A stretch of DNA of 56,750 nucleotides from an uncultured Bacteroidota bacterium (GCA_902775135.1 CACYKY010000007.1:1-56750), one strand, 5' to 3'; positions 20,009 through 29,008 are shown, counted from the first letter of the stretch. Program-made: numbers and translations. The notes: generated from the sequence alone by a model not told the origin.

Positions 20009-21004
20009 TTATTTGATCCGTTTCAGGCCTTCAAGTGCGGGTTGATAGGTGTTGTTGATGGTCAGCGCATTCTCGAAGTCGGCACGAGCCTTGGCAACAT
20101 CGCCGCTGAGTTCGTAAGCGCATCCACGATTGACGTATGCCTCCACATACTGGCTGTTGGCTTCGATAGCGTGGGTGAAATACTCGATGGCACGTCCGTA
20201 GTCGCGATAGGAGAAAAGCTCTATATAACCCAGGTTGTGCCATGCGTCGGCGCTGGCAGGGTTGAGGTCCAGTATCTGGTGGTAGAGGGTTTCGGCAGGC
20301 TCAAGCTCCTGGCGGTCCTGATAGTACATGGCCAGGGCATACATGATGTTGGTGTTGGAGGGGTCGAGGTTGAGGGCGGTGGAGAGATACTCTACAGCCA
20401 TGGGGTTGTTGACAGAGGCGTATATAACACCCAGTTGCTCGAAAGCAGGACTATAGTCGGGGAATTTGTCGCAAACACGGCGGAAAAGTTGCACGGCGCT
20501 GGCAGTATCGCCTTTCTCTTTGTAGATGAATCCTTTCATGAAGAGTGCGGTGCGGTTGTTGGGGTCACGCTCTGTGACTTGCGTAAGGTATTTTTGCGAA
20601 CGGTCGTAGTCGCGACTGTAAAAGGTGATTTCGCCCAGTTTGAGCAGCACTTCCTGGTTGGTAGGTGCCAGACGCTCGGCTTTTTCGAGGGTGCGGTAGC
20701 TCTCCTCAACATTGCCGCCCGCAAAGGCGATATCCGATTTCAGAAGGAGGTACTCCAGATTGTCAGGGTCGCTTTTGAGGGCACGCGTAATATCGAATCC
20801 GGCTTCCTGCATGCGCTGCAGATTGAACAGGACACGGGCACGGGCGGCAAGGAGCTCTGCGTTGTCAGGGTCGCGCTCAATATTGATGTCAAGCAGTTGC
20901 AGTTTGACGCTGTCGGCCATGTCATCGGTCACTTCGCGTTGGCTGCAGGCAGCGGTCAGCAAGGGCAGCAGGACAAAGAAACAGTATGTATATATATTTT
21001 TCAT
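20009..21004 (-). CDS. TPR lipoprotein
   Basis: 331 residues from ATG 21004 (a GTG one codon upstream is less likely). A lipoprotein signal (FVLLPLLTAAC, Cys20) is followed by about eight tetratricopeptide repeats, seen as recurring A..Y..LG and PN/PD-type turns (NPMAVEYLSTALNLDPSNTN, YGRAIEYFTHAIEANSQYVE). It probably acts as a periplasmic or outer-membrane-anchored scaffold. It lies between dus and pyrB in one orientation with short spacers. Confidence 0.85.
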   Translation of the reverse strand: MKNIYTYCFFVLLPLLTAACSQREVTDDMADSVKLQLLDINIERDPDNAELLAARARVLFNLQRMQEAGFDITRALKSDPDNLEYLLLKSDIAFAGGNVEESYRTLEKAERLAPTNQEVLLKLGEITFYSRDYDRSQKYLTQVTERDPNNRTALFMKGFIYKEKGDTASAVQLFRRVCDKFPDYSPAFEQLGVIYASVNNPMAVEYLSTALNLDPSNTNIMYALAMYYQDRQELEPAETLYHQILDLNPASADAWHNLGYIELFSYRDYGRAIEYFTHAIEANSQYVEAYVNRGCAYELSGDVAKARADFENALTINNTYQPALEGLKRIK

Positions 21005-21032
21005 CACTCTATATTACGTAAAAATTGCATTT

Positions 21033-21965
21033 TTATTGTAGCAATTCGCAAATCATTTTTTCAACAATTGTCAGTTTCTCTTGGTGGAGCACTTGTCGGG
21101 CTTGCATCTCGCTGATGGGCAGCGACTTCCATACAAGGCACCAGTATTCTTTTATTTTTCTTATTCGGGCTTGGTCGGTAGGCATTGTGGAAAGAATTTC
21201 CTGCACCAGGCGCTCAATGAAGTGTGCGGCGAGACGGAGGTCGTTGCTCGTGTCTCTGTCCGGATCGGCAATGTCGAGGGGAAGGGTGGGGCGGTAGAGC
21301 ACACCCCGCCCAACCATCAGGTCGGCTACACCCGGGAAGCGCTCTCGAATTCCACGGGCATCGGCTCCAGTGACGATATCGCCATTGTAGACAACAGGGG
21401 CTTTGAGCATCGGCAGCACTCGCGCGAAGGTGTCCAAGTCGGGATGCCCGTTGTATTGCTGTCGCCCGAGGCGCGGATGTACCGTGACGCTGGCCAAAGG
21501 ATAATCATTCAGAACGGGTATGAGCCGGAAGATGTCGTCGGTGCTCTTTAATCCCAGGCGCACCTTGACGCTGAGACGGGGTTTCAGTTGTGGCAAGACA
21601 TTGTCGAGAATGCTGCGCACTTCGTCGGGATAGGGGAGGATGCCACTGCCTCGATGTTTGGCGGCAACCTTGCGCATGGGACATCCCATGTTCCAGTTCA
21701 ACTCGCTGTACCCCAATTCATACAGGCGGTTACCTAAAGCAACGAATTCGTCGGGTTCCTTGCCAAGTATTTGCGGAATGACAGGGATGGATCCCACATT
21801 GTTTTCGGGCAGCACATCCTCTATCTTGTCCCATGCATCGGCAAGGTTACCATGGGTGAGCGAGAGAAATGGCGATACGGCCAAGGCAATGGCGCCGGGG
21901 AAGCATTCTTCATATACGCGACGGAACATCACCTCGGTGAGTCCTTGCATCGGAGCCAGTATCAT
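21033..21965 (-). CDS. tRNA-dihydrouridine synthase family protein
   Basis: 310 residues of the Dus TIM-barrel family. APMQGLTEVMFRR at the N-terminus is the FMN-binding start. ELNWNMGCPMRKVAAKHRGS holds the catalytic Cys region. VTVHPRLGRQQYNG and VVYNGDIVTGADA are the later phosphate/FMN motifs. It reduces uridines in the tRNA D-loop. It looks closest to the short DusC-like bacterial group, but subtype is not certain. The ATG overlaps the cvpA-family stop by four bases. Confidence 0.92.
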   Translation of the reverse strand: MILAPMQGLTEVMFRRVYEECFPGAIALAVSPFLSLTHGNLADAWDKIEDVLPENNVGSIPVIPQILGKEPDEFVALGNRLYELGYSELNWNMGCPMRKVAAKHRGSGILPYPDEVRSILDNVLPQLKPRLSVKVRLGLKSTDDIFRLIPVLNDYPLASVTVHPRLGRQQYNGHPDLDTFARVLPMLKAPVVYNGDIVTGADARGIRERFPGVADLMVGRGVLYRPTLPLDIADPDRDTSNDLRLAAHFIERLVQEILSTMPTDQARIRKIKEYWCLVWKSLPISEMQARQVLHQEKLTIVEKMICELLQ

Positions 21966-22489
21966 TCGCTCTCCTTTCCGCCGTTGATTATTTTTGACGG
22001 CAGGTCAGGATGCTCCTCGATGAATTCTTTCAGCGAGGAGATCAGTAAATTGCCAGTGGAATAGACGGGTTTGTAGAGCAAGCTGTCGGCTTTGGTTTGG
22101 GGCGTAATGAGCTGTTCCTGCTTGTCCAAGAGTACTATGCCGTTAAGTATTACGGCAAGGATGCAAAGCGCTTTGGCCATTCCCAGGGCAGCACCGCTGA
22201 TTTTGTTGGCAAGGGAGAGATGGGCCGATTTCACCATGCGCTCAATCCCGCGGCCAAGCAGATAGGTCAACACCAATGCTCCAACAAATGTGATGAAGAA
22301 TGCAATGAGGATGGAGCTCTCGCCGGTAAGACCCAGCAGGGAGGCCACAAGTTGCGAGAGGTGCACCGCCGCCCAGATGCCGGCCACTATGCCGGCCAGC
22401 GTTGCGGCCTCACGAATAACTCCTTTTTTCCATCCGAGGAAAACCAGCCAACCAATAGGGATGAACAACAGTATATCCAGTATCGTCAT
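21962..22489 (-). CDS. CvpA family membrane protein
   Basis: 175 residues. Hydrophobic segments at about 3-20, 28-48, 60-85 and 103-123 and the family pattern G..RG..R (GWKKGVIREAATLAGIVAG) match CvpA/colicin V production proteins. The C-terminal 45 residues are soluble. First gene of the run cvpA-dus-TPR-pyrB-pyrI. The molecular role of the family is poorly defined. Confidence 0.85.
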   Translation of the reverse strand: MTILDILLFIPIGWLVFLGWKKGVIREAATLAGIVAGIWAAVHLSQLVASLLGLTGESSILIAFFITFVGALVLTYLLGRGIERMVKSAHLSLANKISGAALGMAKALCILAVILNGIVLLDKQEQLITPQTKADSLLYKPVYSTGNLLISSLKEFIEEHPDLPSKIINGGKESE

Positions 22490-22499
22490 ATCTCTCCAT

Positions 22500-22534
22500 A
22501 TAAAACAAGCGCCCTGCCAGAACCGGCACGGCGC
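22500..22534 (-). terminator. Terminator of the obg-PAP2 unit
   Basis: GCGCC.TGCC (22509-22518) pairs with GGCA.GGCGC (22525-22534) around a 6-base loop. On the minus strand TTGTTTTA follows. It lies 71 bases after the PAP2 stop. Confidence 0.7.
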
Positions 22535-22604
22535 CCTAATAACACATTTCCTTCTCTATCAAAGATAGAAATAAGCAAGCACGTCATATATAACGAAGAA
22601 CTCA

Positions 22605-23201
22605 TTATTTTGTTTCGTTTTTCTGCAACTTTTTTTCTATCCAGTTGATAAACAGGTTGATTAAAATGCCAACCAAGATGCCGAAAACGGCACCGCAGAG
22701 CAAATCTCCGGGATAGTGTTTGCCCAGATAGGCTCTGCTATAGCTTGTCAGCACGGCCCATACTACAAAAACAATGGGCACTATCAAGGCCACGCCTTTC
22801 TTCTTTCCCTCCCAGCGGCGGTAGCGAAGGAAAAAGAATGTGGCAATGGCAAAGGCATTGGCGGCATGCGATGAGATGAATCCGTAGAGTCCTCCACATC
22901 CTTCACGGAACATATGCACATCAGGCAATGCATGGCACGGACGCAAACGGCAGACGGTATTCTTGAAGAGTTGCACCGAGCCTTGGTCGGCCAAAAGGAA
23001 GCACAGGGCAATTCCGGCCAGCACAATCCACCATTTCTTCGGCTCGCGCACAAGGGTGGCACCAACGAATCCTGACACAATAACCACAAGCCAACACCAT
23101 CGACTGCTCAGCACCCACATCGTCCAATCCATCACGGTACAATGGTGGTGGTTGATGAAATAAAACAGCTGCGTGTCGATATTATTCAATACTTCAATCA
23201 T
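22605..23201 (-). CDS. PAP2-family membrane phosphatase (undecaprenyl-diphosphatase-like)
   Basis: 198 residues with five or six membrane spans. The three acid-phosphatase motifs are present: KNTVCRLRP (KxxxxxxRP), SSHA in place of PSGH, and [12 protein letters not shown] (SRxxxxxHxxxD). Such enzymes hydrolyse lipid pyrophosphates, often undecaprenyl pyrophosphate, on the outer face of the inner membrane. The SSHA variant is common in Bacteroidota members. Its ATG lies inside the end of obg (8-base overlap), so the two are cotranscribed. Confidence 0.9.
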   Translation of the reverse strand: MIEVLNNIDTQLFYFINHHHCTVMDWTMWVLSSRWCWLVVIVSGFVGATLVREPKKWWIVLAGIALCFLLADQGSVQLFKNTVCRLRPCHALPDVHMFREGCGGLYGFISSHAANAFAIATFFFLRYRRWEGKKKGVALIVPIVFVVWAVLTSYSRAYLGKHYPGDLLCGAVFGILVGILINLFINWIEKKLQKNETK

Positions 23202-24189
23202 CGCTTGTCAACTTTCTGAATATTGCATCTTTAAGTTCTTGTATGTTCTGTCCGCTGACGGCGCTGATGAAGAGGCATTCCACCCCCTTGGGCAGGTGGC
23301 GACGGAGCTGTTTCTCCATGTCGGCATCGATCATGTCGCACTTCGTCACGGCCAGGATACGTTGCTTGTCAAGGAGTTCTGGATTGTATTTTTCCAGTTC
23401 TCCCAAAAGGATGTGGTATTCTTTGGCAATCTCCAGCTGCTCGCAGCTGACCATAAAGAGCAAGATGGAGTTGCGCTCAATATGGCGCAGGAATCGCAAT
23501 CCCAATCCCTTGCCTTCGCTGGCACCTTCGATGATGCCGGGTATGTCGGCGATGCAGAACGACTGGTCGTCGCGGTATTTCACGATTCCAAGGTTCGGCA
23601 CCAACGTGGTGAATGGATAGTCGGCAATCTCGGGCCGTGCAGCGCTGACGGTGCTCAGGAAGGTGCTCTTGCCGGCATTGGGGAAGCCCACCAGGCCCAC
23701 ATCGGCCAGCACTTTGAGTTCGATGATTACCCATCGCTCCACAGCAGGTTCGCCGGGTTGTGCATAGCGAGGGGTTTGGTTGGTGGCACTCTTGAAGTGG
23801 TCGTTGCCCAAACCTCCTCTTCCGCCTTTGGCAATAATCACCTCCTGGCCCTCTTCTGTCACTTCGCCCAGTATCTCGCCAGTTTCTGCATCTTTGCAGA
23901 TACATCCCAGCGGCACCTCCAGTATCTGGTCCTGACCGGTACGTCCGGTGCGCAGGTTCTCGCCGCCGTTCTGTCCGTTTTCGGCGAAGACATGCTTGGT
24001 GTATTTCAGGTGGAGGAGGGTCCACCGCTGCGTGGTACCGCGAAGGATAACGTGGCCGCCGCGTCCGCCGTCACCACCGTCGGGACCGGCTTTGGCGTTG
24101 TATTTCACCCGCAGCAGGTGCGCACTTCCCGCGCCGCCCTTGCCGCTTCTGACAAGTATCTTGACGTAGTCTACAAAGTTAGAGGTCAT
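23194..24189 (-). CDS. obg: Obg family GTPase
   Basis: 331 residues. The glycine-rich Obg fold fills about 1-160 ([38 protein letters not shown]). The G domain follows with G1 [10 protein letters not shown]3 DIPG and G4 TKCD. The C-terminal OCT domain found in some Obg proteins is absent, as in many Bacteroidota. Obg acts in late 50S subunit assembly. Expressed from its own promoter and overlapping the PAP2 gene downstream. Confidence 0.96.
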   Translation of the reverse strand: MTSNFVDYVKILVRSGKGGAGSAHLLRVKYNAKAGPDGGDGGRGGHVILRGTTQRWTLLHLKYTKHVFAENGQNGGENLRTGRTGQDQILEVPLGCICKDAETGEILGEVTEEGQEVIIAKGGRGGLGNDHFKSATNQTPRYAQPGEPAVERWVIIELKVLADVGLVGFPNAGKSTFLSTVSAARPEIADYPFTTLVPNLGIVKYRDDQSFCIADIPGIIEGASEGKGLGLRFLRHIERNSILLFMVSCEQLEIAKEYHILLGELEKYNPELLDKQRILAVTKCDMIDADMEKQLRRHLPKGVECLFISAVSGQNIQELKDAIFRKLTSDD

Positions 24190-24210
24190 TGTTTATTCTT
24201 TTTCAAATTG

Positions 24211-24240
24211 CAAAGATACGAAAGTTGAGCGATATGGCAA
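24211..24240 (-). promoter_or_regulatory. obg promoter
   Basis: On the minus strand TTG (24240-24238), exactly 19 bases and TATCTTTG (24218-24211) form a consensus Bacteroidota promoter. The TTG lies in one copy of a 34-bp direct repeat. Confidence 0.75.
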
Positions 24241-24336
24241 AATATATTTTGATATATCCGAAATGAAGTATCTAACACGAAGTGAAAGATACTACTTTCC
24301 CCCGATATGGCAAAATATATTTTGATATATCCGAAA
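24230..24336. repeat. Pair of 34-bp perfect direct repeats
   Basis: The block starting CGATATGGCAAAATATATTT occurs at 24230-24263 and again at 24303-24336, identical over 34 bases and 73 bases apart. The first copy contains the obg -33 element; the second abuts the adk terminator. Confidence 0.9.
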
Positions 24337-24364
24337 AGCCTCCGCAGGCTCACCTGCGGAGGCT
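24334..24364 (-). terminator. Terminator of the FKBP-adk unit
   Basis: AGCCTCCGCAG (24337-24347) and CTGCGGAGGCT (24354-24364) form an 11-bp perfect stem with a 6-base loop. On the minus strand only four T follow, so efficiency may be moderate. Confidence 0.7.
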
Positions 24365-24395
24365 GAGGGTTGTCATGTTGTCATCTGGCGGGGCA

Positions 24396-24953
24396 TCAGC
24401 CGATGGCTTCGCGGATGCGTGCGGCGATGTCCTCAATGGTGCCAAGACCGTCAACGATCTTCTGCTTGCCCTGCTTGGCGTAGTAGTCGGCCACGGGCTT
24501 GGTCTTGTTGTTGTATTCCTGCAGACGGTTGTTGATGGTGGCCTCGTTGTCGTCGGCGCGGCCCTGTATCTTGGCACGCTCCAGCAGGCGGCGCATCAGC
24601 TCGTCTTTCGGCACTTCGAGCTGCACCATGCAGGTGAGGCTGCGGCCATACTTGGCCAGCAGCTTGTCGAGCACCTCGGCTTGTGCCACCGTGCGGGGGA
24701 AGCCGTCGAAGAGCATGCCCTTGGTGTCGTTGGCGATGGCTTTGTCCATCATCTCCACCACGATGTCGTCGCTCACCAGCTGGCCATTGTCCATGATGTT
24801 TTTGATGCGTTTGCCGAGTTCGGTTTGGTCGGCAATCTCCTTGCGAAGCAGGTCGCCCGTGGAGACATGGGTCAAGCCGTAGGTCTCAACGATGAAGTCG
24901 CTCTGCGTGCCTTTGCCGGCACCGGGAGCTCCGAAAATAACGATGTTCTTCAT
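24396..24953 (-). CDS. adk: Adenylate kinase
   Basis: 185 residues. P-loop GAPGAGKGT at 8-16, NMP-binding TGDLLRKEI, GFPRTVAQAE, and a short LID (RAKIQGRADDNEATINNR). The short form lacks the zinc-finger LID of longer bacterial adenylate kinases. It interconverts ATP + AMP and 2 ADP in the cytoplasm. The ATG overlaps the stop of the upstream FKBP gene by four bases (ATGA). Last gene of its unit. Confidence 0.96.
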   Translation of the reverse strand: MKNIVIFGAPGAGKGTQSDFIVETYGLTHVSTGDLLRKEIADQTELGKRIKNIMDNGQLVSDDIVVEMMDKAIANDTKGMLFDGFPRTVAQAEVLDKLLAKYGRSLTCMVQLEVPKDELMRRLLERAKIQGRADDNEATINNRLQEYNNKTKPVADYYAKQGKQKIVDGLGTIEDIAARIREAIG

Positions 24954-25867
24954 TTTACGCTAACAATTTCAATGTCAAACACAAGGGGAGAGTAGGGGAG
25001 GATCTGGTTGCTCATCTGACGGGGACCATAGGCAAGGGCCGAGGGGATGATGAGCTGAAGGACGGTGCCTTCGGGCATGTTCATGACGCCCTGCTCCCAG
25101 CCTTCAATCAGCTTGTCTTTGCCAACGGTGTAGGTCATGGGCTCGTATTTGCGCTGGGGGTTGTAGATCTCACCGGCACGGGCATCGCTCTCCACGCTGC
25201 TGTCGAAGATGGTTCCGTCCAGCAGGCGGCCGGTGTAGTTCATCGACACCTCTTTGCCCATGGCAACCTTGGCACCGGTGCCACGCTTCTTGACGATGAC
25301 ATAGAGTCCGTCGGCAGTGGGTTTGGCGGTGATGTGGTTCTCCTTGACGAAGGCGGCAATGTCGTCAGGCTCGCTCTTCATGCGCTGCTCCATCGACGAT
25401 TCGAAGTTCTCGCGCTCCTCGGCCAACTCTTCGCTGGTCACGATGTCCTGCAGGCTCACCTCGTAATAGATCTTCTGGCCCTTGCCAGCCTCGTAGGTGG
25501 GAGGCATCTGGCCGGGATTGACATACTTGGCGGCGGTGTCGGCATCCATGGCGAAAGTGGCCACATCGCCCACATGCATCATCATCAGGCCTTCGCCAAT
25601 CTTGATCTCAAAGTTGGGAATGGCCTGCGCTATACGGCGGGCGTCACCCTTGTTGGAGAAGAGTTCAATGGTGTCGAAACGGATGGTCATCTCGCCAACC
25701 AGCACATCGCCCTCCTGGACCTGCTGGCCTTTGGGGTTCTGCTTGTCGAATCTGTAATACAGGCCGTTCTCGGTCTTCTGGAAACCTTCTTTGTCGCCGC
25801 TATTGCAGGCAACCATCATTGTTGTTGCGGCCACAAACATGGCGGCCATTTTGATACTTTTTTTCAT
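24950..25867 (-). CDS. FKBP-type peptidyl-prolyl isomerase lipoprotein
   Basis: 305 residues from ATG 25867, which begins the lipoprotein signal MKKSIKMAAMFVAATTMMVAC; an upstream in-frame start adds six residues. Two regions are seen: an N-terminal domain with FKBP-like features (about 30-150; GDVLVGEMTIRF) and a clear C-terminal FKBP domain (about 200-305; VSMNYTGRLLDGTIFDSS, GWEQGVMNMPEGTVLQLIIP, ALAYG). It probably assists folding in the periplasm or at the outer membrane. It is paired with a second FKBP gene upstream. Confidence 0.9.
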   Translation of the reverse strand: MKKSIKMAAMFVAATTMMVACNSGDKEGFQKTENGLYYRFDKQNPKGQQVQEGDVLVGEMTIRFDTIELFSNKGDARRIAQAIPNFEIKIGEGLMMMHVGDVATFAMDADTAAKYVNPGQMPPTYEAGKGQKIYYEVSLQDIVTSEELAEERENFESSMEQRMKSEPDDIAAFVKENHITAKPTADGLYVIVKKRGTGAKVAMGKEVSMNYTGRLLDGTIFDSSVESDARAGEIYNPQRKYEPMTYTVGKDKLIEGWEQGVMNMPEGTVLQLIIPSALAYGPRQMSNQILPYSPLVFDIEIVSVK

Positions 25868-25888
25868 GTTATTTTTAATGTACATTAA

Positions 25889-26422
25889 TTATTTTCCATT
25901 CATTTTCTTCACCTTCAGCACCTCCACATCGTATATGAGAACCATGCGGCTCTTCACCCGGTCGCCGTCGCCGGCAACGCCAAAGGCCTGCTCCGAAGGG
26001 AGGATGACACGTGCTCGCGATCCCTGGCAGAGGGTCCTGAGTGCGGCGTCCATTCCCCGGTTGGGTTGCAGCTGGCCCGACACAACGGTCTCTTCCACGT
26101 TGTTGTATATGGGCGTTCCATTGATGGCTTCCACGCTGTATCTTATGCTCACGGTGTCTTCGTATTCCACTCTCGCTCCGTTGCCTTGCCGGGTCTCCAT
26201 CACACGGGCTCCACTCGCGAGCTTCGCCATCTTCCATCCCCGGCGAGCAGCGTAGGAGTCAATCTGAGTGGCTTCGCTGTTGGCAATGTGGCGGTTGGCA
26301 TTGATGAGGTTCTCTTTCAGCGTGTCGCCCCTAGTGGCCTGCACGTCCACCACCGGCACTTCACCACATCCTGCGGCTGCCAGAGCGAGTACTGCCATCA
26401 TTGTCAACACTCTGTATTTCAT
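25889..26422 (-). CDS. FKBP-type peptidyl-prolyl isomerase lipoprotein (GldI-like)
   Basis: 177 residues with a lipoprotein signal (LALAAAGC, Cys19) and one FKBP domain (about 70-173), with VEYEDTVSIRYSVEAINGTP, the GMDAALRTLCQG loop and PSEQAFGV. Size and layout resemble GldI, a lipoprotein isomerase linked to gliding and type IX secretion in Bacteroidota. The C10 protease at 50.9 kb has a T9SS tail, consistent with that link, but the assignment is tentative. It lies nine bases downstream of the DHH gene. Confidence 0.8.
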   Translation of the reverse strand: MKYRVLTMMAVLALAAAGCGEVPVVDVQATRGDTLKENLINANRHIANSEATQIDSYAARRGWKMAKLASGARVMETRQGNGARVEYEDTVSIRYSVEAINGTPIYNNVEETVVSGQLQPNRGMDAALRTLCQGSRARVILPSEQAFGVAGDGDRVKSRMVLIYDVEVLKVKKMNGK

Positions 26423-26431
26423 TTCGTTCTC

Positions 26432-27466
26432 CTATTTTAATCCAAGCTCCGATTTAACCTTTTCCACAGTGGCCTCAAGGCTCAGGTAGCTGGTGGCTCC
26501 CGCTGCCCGCTCATGGCCGCCGCCGTCGAACAGTCGCTGCGCCAGGCGGTTGACATCCACCTTGCACTTTGAGCGTAGCGACAGGCGCACCCGGTCTTCT
26601 TCTTCGCGGATCAGGATGGCACAGTCAATAACATGCAACTTCATCACCTCGTTCACCAATCCCGTAAGCTCCGAGCTCTCAACCGCATAGCGTTCCATGT
26701 CGCTCTCGCGTATCACCATCATGGCTGTCTCTTGTGCGGGATAGGCGGTCAGCAGCCGACTCATGGCGTAGCCGAAAAACTGCAGCCGGTTGAAGCTGAA
26801 GACATTCTTTATCTGATGGTTGATCTCCATCGGGTCGATACCCATCTGCGAGAGGCGCGCAGCAGCCAGATAGAGGCTCTCGTTCCGGTTGCTGTAGCTG
26901 AAGGTGCCCGTGTCTGTGCAGATGCCGGTATAGAGGCTCTTGGCGGCGTCAGCATCAATGGCGTCGATGCCGAAGGTCTGACTCATCGTCCAGAAAATCA
27001 GCTCGCAAGTGCTCGAGATATCGGGATCCGACATCACCATCGCAAAACTCCCGCGGTCGGGATTCTCATGATGGTCGAAGAGGATGCGGGGGGCTTTGGC
27101 CTCCTGCAGCATCGTCGCCAAAACACCGGTTCGCTCCAGGTTGCTGACGTCCATCGCCACAATGAGGTCGGCTTTGCCTATGGCCTCTCTGCAGCGTTCT
27201 GTGTCTTTTCTGCCGTTGAGGATCACTTCCGTGTTCGGCAGCCAGGCAAGGTCCTCGGGACATCCGTCAGGCAGCATCGGCACCAGTTCGGCGTGCGCAA
27301 CACGGCGCAGAATGGCGTACATGCCCGTCAGCGACCCCACAGCGTCGCCGTCGGCATTGGTATGGGCGGTCAGCACAATGCTCCTTGCTCCCTCAATACA
27401 TTGTCTGAGGGCGGCAGGGGTCCAACCGTCAACCAATTCTATCGTGCTCTTGCATTCAATCTTCAT
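26432..27466 (-). CDS. DHH/DHHA1 phosphoesterase (NrnA-like)
   Basis: 344 residues from ATG 27466. The DHH domain (about 1-200) has AHTNADGDAVGS, the metal-binding DVSN-type Asp and LFDHHENPD. The DHHA1 domain ends in GGGHERAAG, the substrate-binding motif. Such proteins degrade nanoRNA and/or 3'-phosphoadenosine 5'-phosphate; some act on cyclic-dinucleotide products. It heads a unit with the two FKBP genes and adk. Confidence 0.9.
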   Translation of the reverse strand: MKIECKSTIELVDGWTPAALRQCIEGARSIVLTAHTNADGDAVGSLTGMYAILRRVAHAELVPMLPDGCPEDLAWLPNTEVILNGRKDTERCREAIGKADLIVAMDVSNLERTGVLATMLQEAKAPRILFDHHENPDRGSFAMVMSDPDISSTCELIFWTMSQTFGIDAIDADAAKSLYTGICTDTGTFSYSNRNESLYLAAARLSQMGIDPMEINHQIKNVFSFNRLQFFGYAMSRLLTAYPAQETAMMVIRESDMERYAVESSELTGLVNEVMKLHVIDCAILIREEEDRVRLSLRSKCKVDVNRLAQRLFDGGGHERAAGATSYLSLEATVEKVKSELGLK

Positions 27467-27487
27467 GTGCGTCAATCTGTTAAACAA

Positions 27488-27519
27488 TTCCTTGTTTCAA
27501 GGAACCAAATGCAAAGATA
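27488..27519 (-). promoter_or_regulatory. Promoter and leader hairpin of the DHH-FKBP-adk unit
   Basis: TATCTTTG reads on the minus strand at 27519-27512; no good TTG is seen at the expected distance. Immediately downstream, TTCCTTG-TTT-CAAGGAA (27488-27504) forms a 7-bp hairpin at the predicted 5' end of the mRNA, which may stabilise it. Confidence 0.5.
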
Positions 27520-27693
27520 CGATTTAAATACAAATAAATGTATACTTTATAAAAAAATATTTATCAACCGACAATCAACACGTCCCCGCTTAGCCGTCAC
27601 TACCCAACCCAAAACAATCCTAAGCTCACTCTAATCTTTGGATTACAGGAGCTTGCAAGAGGTCGTGAAAAAGAGGTGGATGTCCGACGAAAA

Positions 27694-28806
27694 TTAGGCG
27701 TCGGCGCCGAATTGCATGAGGTAGGCCTTGATGAATTCGTCAATGTGGCCGTCCATGACGCCGGCAACGTCACTTGTCTGGTAGTTGGTGCGGTGGTCTT
27801 TCACTCGGCGGTCGTCCATCACATACGAGCGTATCTGCGATCCCCATTCAATCTTCTTCTGCGAGGCCTTGATTTTGGCCTGCTCTTCCATGCGGTGCTT
27901 CAGCTCGCGGTCGTAGAGCTGCGAGCGCAGCAGACGCATGGCGTTCTCCTTGTTCTTGGGTTGGTCGCGCGTCTCGGTGTTCTCAATGAGGATCTCCTCC
28001 TCCACACCCGTATAGGGGTCCTTGTACTGGTAGCGCAGGCGCACACCCGACTCCACCTTGTTCACATTCTGGCCGCCGGCACCGCCGCTTCGGAAGGTGT
28101 CCCACGAGAGTTTCGACATATCAACCACCACTTCAATCGAATCGTCGATAAGTGGTGTAACACTGACACTTGTAAAACTAGTCATGCGCTTTCCCTGGGC
28201 GTTGAAAGGGGAGACGCGCACCAGGCGGTGGACACCCGTCTCACTCTTCAGGTAGCCATAGGCAAACTCGCCTTCAATCTGCAGGGTGCAGCTCTTGATA
28301 CCGGCACCCTCGCCGTCGAGCGAGTTCGAGATGGCCACCTTGTACCCGTGGGTCTCTGCATATCGGATATACATGCGCATGAGCATCTCGGCCCAATCCT
28401 GCGCCTCCACTCCGCCGGCACCGGCATTGATGGACAGGACGGCGTCCAGACGGTCGCTCTCGTTGCGCAGCATGTTCTTGAATTCCAGGTCTTCCACCTT
28501 CTTCTGGGTGACGGCAATCTGCGCCTGCAGCTCCTCTTCGCTGGCGTCGCCCGACTCAAAGAATTCACCCATCACCTCGAGGTCGCCACACGAGGTGTCG
28601 ACATCCTTGAAGGCGGTCACCCAACTTTTCTTCGAGTTGATGCCCTTCACCACTTTTTGCGCCTCCTTGGGGTCACTCCAGAAGTCAGGGGCCTCGGTTT
28701 TCTTCTCCTCTTCGGCAATCCATGCCGCAGTCTTCTCAATATCAAGGAATTTCTTCAACGCATCCTTGCGCTGGACAAGGTCTTTTATCTGTTCTTGGTT
28801 CGTCAT
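27694..28806 (-). CDS. prfB: Peptide chain release factor 2, without programmed frameshift
   Basis: 370 residues. The RF2 specificity tripeptide SPF is in RVSPFNAQGKR and the peptidyl-hydrolysis motif is GGAGGQNVNK. It recognises UGA/UAA. Unlike many bacterial prfB genes it reads in one frame: at the position of the usual CTT-TGA shift site the sequence is TTC CTT GAT, encoding KKFLDIE, which matches the post-shift protein (GYLDYD in E. coli). The gene thus lacks UGA autoregulation. A long stem-loop lies in its leader. Confidence 0.95.
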   Translation of the reverse strand: MTNQEQIKDLVQRKDALKKFLDIEKTAAWIAEEEKKTEAPDFWSDPKEAQKVVKGINSKKSWVTAFKDVDTSCGDLEVMGEFFESGDASEEELQAQIAVTQKKVEDLEFKNMLRNESDRLDAVLSINAGAGGVEAQDWAEMLMRMYIRYAETHGYKVAISNSLDGEGAGIKSCTLQIEGEFAYGYLKSETGVHRLVRVSPFNAQGKRMTSFTSVSVTPLIDDSIEVVVDMSKLSWDTFRSGGAGGQNVNKVESGVRLRYQYKDPYTGVEEEILIENTETRDQPKNKENAMRLLRSQLYDRELKHRMEEQAKIKASQKKIEWGSQIRSYVMDDRRVKDHRTNYQTSDVAGVMDGHIDEFIKAYLMQFGADA

Positions 28807-28830
28807 GTGCTTAATCCTATAATATAATTG

Positions 28831-28902
28831 TCGGCGGATTTCACGAATTCAACGAAACAAAATTCTTCTTCGTGCCATTCGCCAAATTCGCCGACAATAA
28901 GT
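28831..28902 (-). promoter_or_regulatory. Long stem-loop in the prfB leader
   Basis: ATTGTCGGCG.ATTT at one end pairs with AAAT.CGCCGACAAT at the other (about 14 of 15 positions), and an inner CACGAA/TTCGTG pair stacks within. The element ends about 25 bases before the prfB start and begins just after the SRP RNA terminator. Its role is unknown; it may also be one of the ATTCG-rich spacer repeats of this genome. Confidence 0.55.
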
Positions 28903-28905
28903 CGT

Positions 28906-29008
28906 AAAAAAAGGGCAAGCTGATTATATCGCACCGCTACAACCAAACACCCTTGCTGTATTCCTACCCTGGGGGATTCAATGGGAGCTGGTCGTATAAG
29001 ACTTGCCC
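28906..29008 (-). ncRNA. ffs: Small signal recognition particle RNA (4.5S type)
   Basis: On the minus strand about 96 bases fold end to end: GGGCAAG at the 5' end pairs with CTTGCCC at the 3' end, followed by T7 as terminator. The apical part has the SRP domain IV signature: CCCCCAGG, a GTA-GGAA-TAC tetraloop hairpin (GGAA at 28964-28961), then AGCAAGGG, giving the conserved asymmetric and symmetric loops bound by Ffh. A TATCTTTG box about 55 bases upstream (near 29061-29068) probably drives it. The RNA guides membrane proteins to the translocon. Confidence 0.85.
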
